DNA from: Acidobacteriota bacterium
GTDB taxonomy: Bacteria > Acidobacteriota > Terriglobia > Terriglobales > Acidobacteriaceae
Reading direction: 5' to 3'
Assembly (NCBI GenBank): GCA_021810735.1
Contig: JAJZIF010000253.1
Coordinates: 1-6,067 of the forward strand
DNA length: 6,067 bases
The notes below the pieces were generated by a model, which made no database searches, had not been told where the DNA came from, and saw nothing but the letters and a program-made list of their open reading frames with translations. The position numbers and the translations under genes were made by a program. This document shows positions 5,998 to 6,067 of this stretch, one piece after another; positions within the stretch are counted from its first letter, which is position 1; every line of letters begins with the position of its first letter.

Positions 5998-6067
5998 GGC
6001 CACATTGTAAGGCGCGGCGACATAGGTAGGGAAGAAGGCGCTCACGAAGAGCTATGGAATTTTGGAA
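5998..6067. other. Upstream flank of the small membrane protein
   Basis: This end piece could code a 16-residue N-terminal extension from GTG 6045, directly after an in-frame stop codon. I see no ribosome binding site for that start. It more likely holds the promoter: TACAAT on the minus strand at 6008-6003 would place transcription start at or near the ATG at 5997. No good -35 hexamer is visible. Confidence 0.3.

Overview
The window looks like chromosomal DNA from a soil-type Acidobacterium (class Terriglobia or a relative). The assignment rests on recalled protein resemblance, not on a search. The small membrane protein at 5551-5997 resembles a protein I associate with Acidobacteriaceae, and the intergenic repeat near 2749-2775 resembles a dispersed repeat I know from acidobacterial genomes. 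The moderate-to-high GC content and the mix of genes fit. I see no phage, transposon, plasmid, CRISPR or RNA-gene signature.

Layout from left to right. (1) 1-1105, minus: a radical-SAM anaerobic sulfatase-maturating enzyme (anSME type), missing only its C-terminus at the window edge. (2) 1106-1453: a 348-base divergent regulatory gap with a 10-bp inverted repeat pair and a three-copy GCGATTTG motif, but no convincing sigma-70 promoter. (3) 1454-2656, plus: an exported GH27 alpha-galactosidase with both catalytic aspartates. (4) 2657-2817: a short convergent gap holding a dispersed-repeat-like inverted element. (5) 2818-4242, minus: a class II CPD photolyase. (6) 4243-4419: a divergent gap with an AT-rich promoter-like box. 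(7) 4420-5529, plus: an integral-membrane acyltransferase-3 (OafA-like) protein. (8) 5551-5997, minus: a small single-pass membrane protein of unknown function.

How the genes relate. Every neighbouring pair is divergent or convergent, so no two genes in the window can share an operon. The only plausible functional link is between the sulfatase maturase and the alpha-galactosidase. They share one upstream region and could both serve breakdown of sulfated or galactose-bearing glycans, but no sulfatase is visible here. Photolyase (UV repair), the acyltransferase (cell-surface glycan decoration) and the small membrane protein look like unrelated housekeeping or accessory functions.

I did not find a clear new biological system. 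The items most worth a second look are the repeated motifs in the 1106-1453 gap, the dispersed-repeat element, the divergent C-terminal signature of the photolyase, and the weak or absent Shine-Dalgarno sequences before the photolyase and the small membrane protein.
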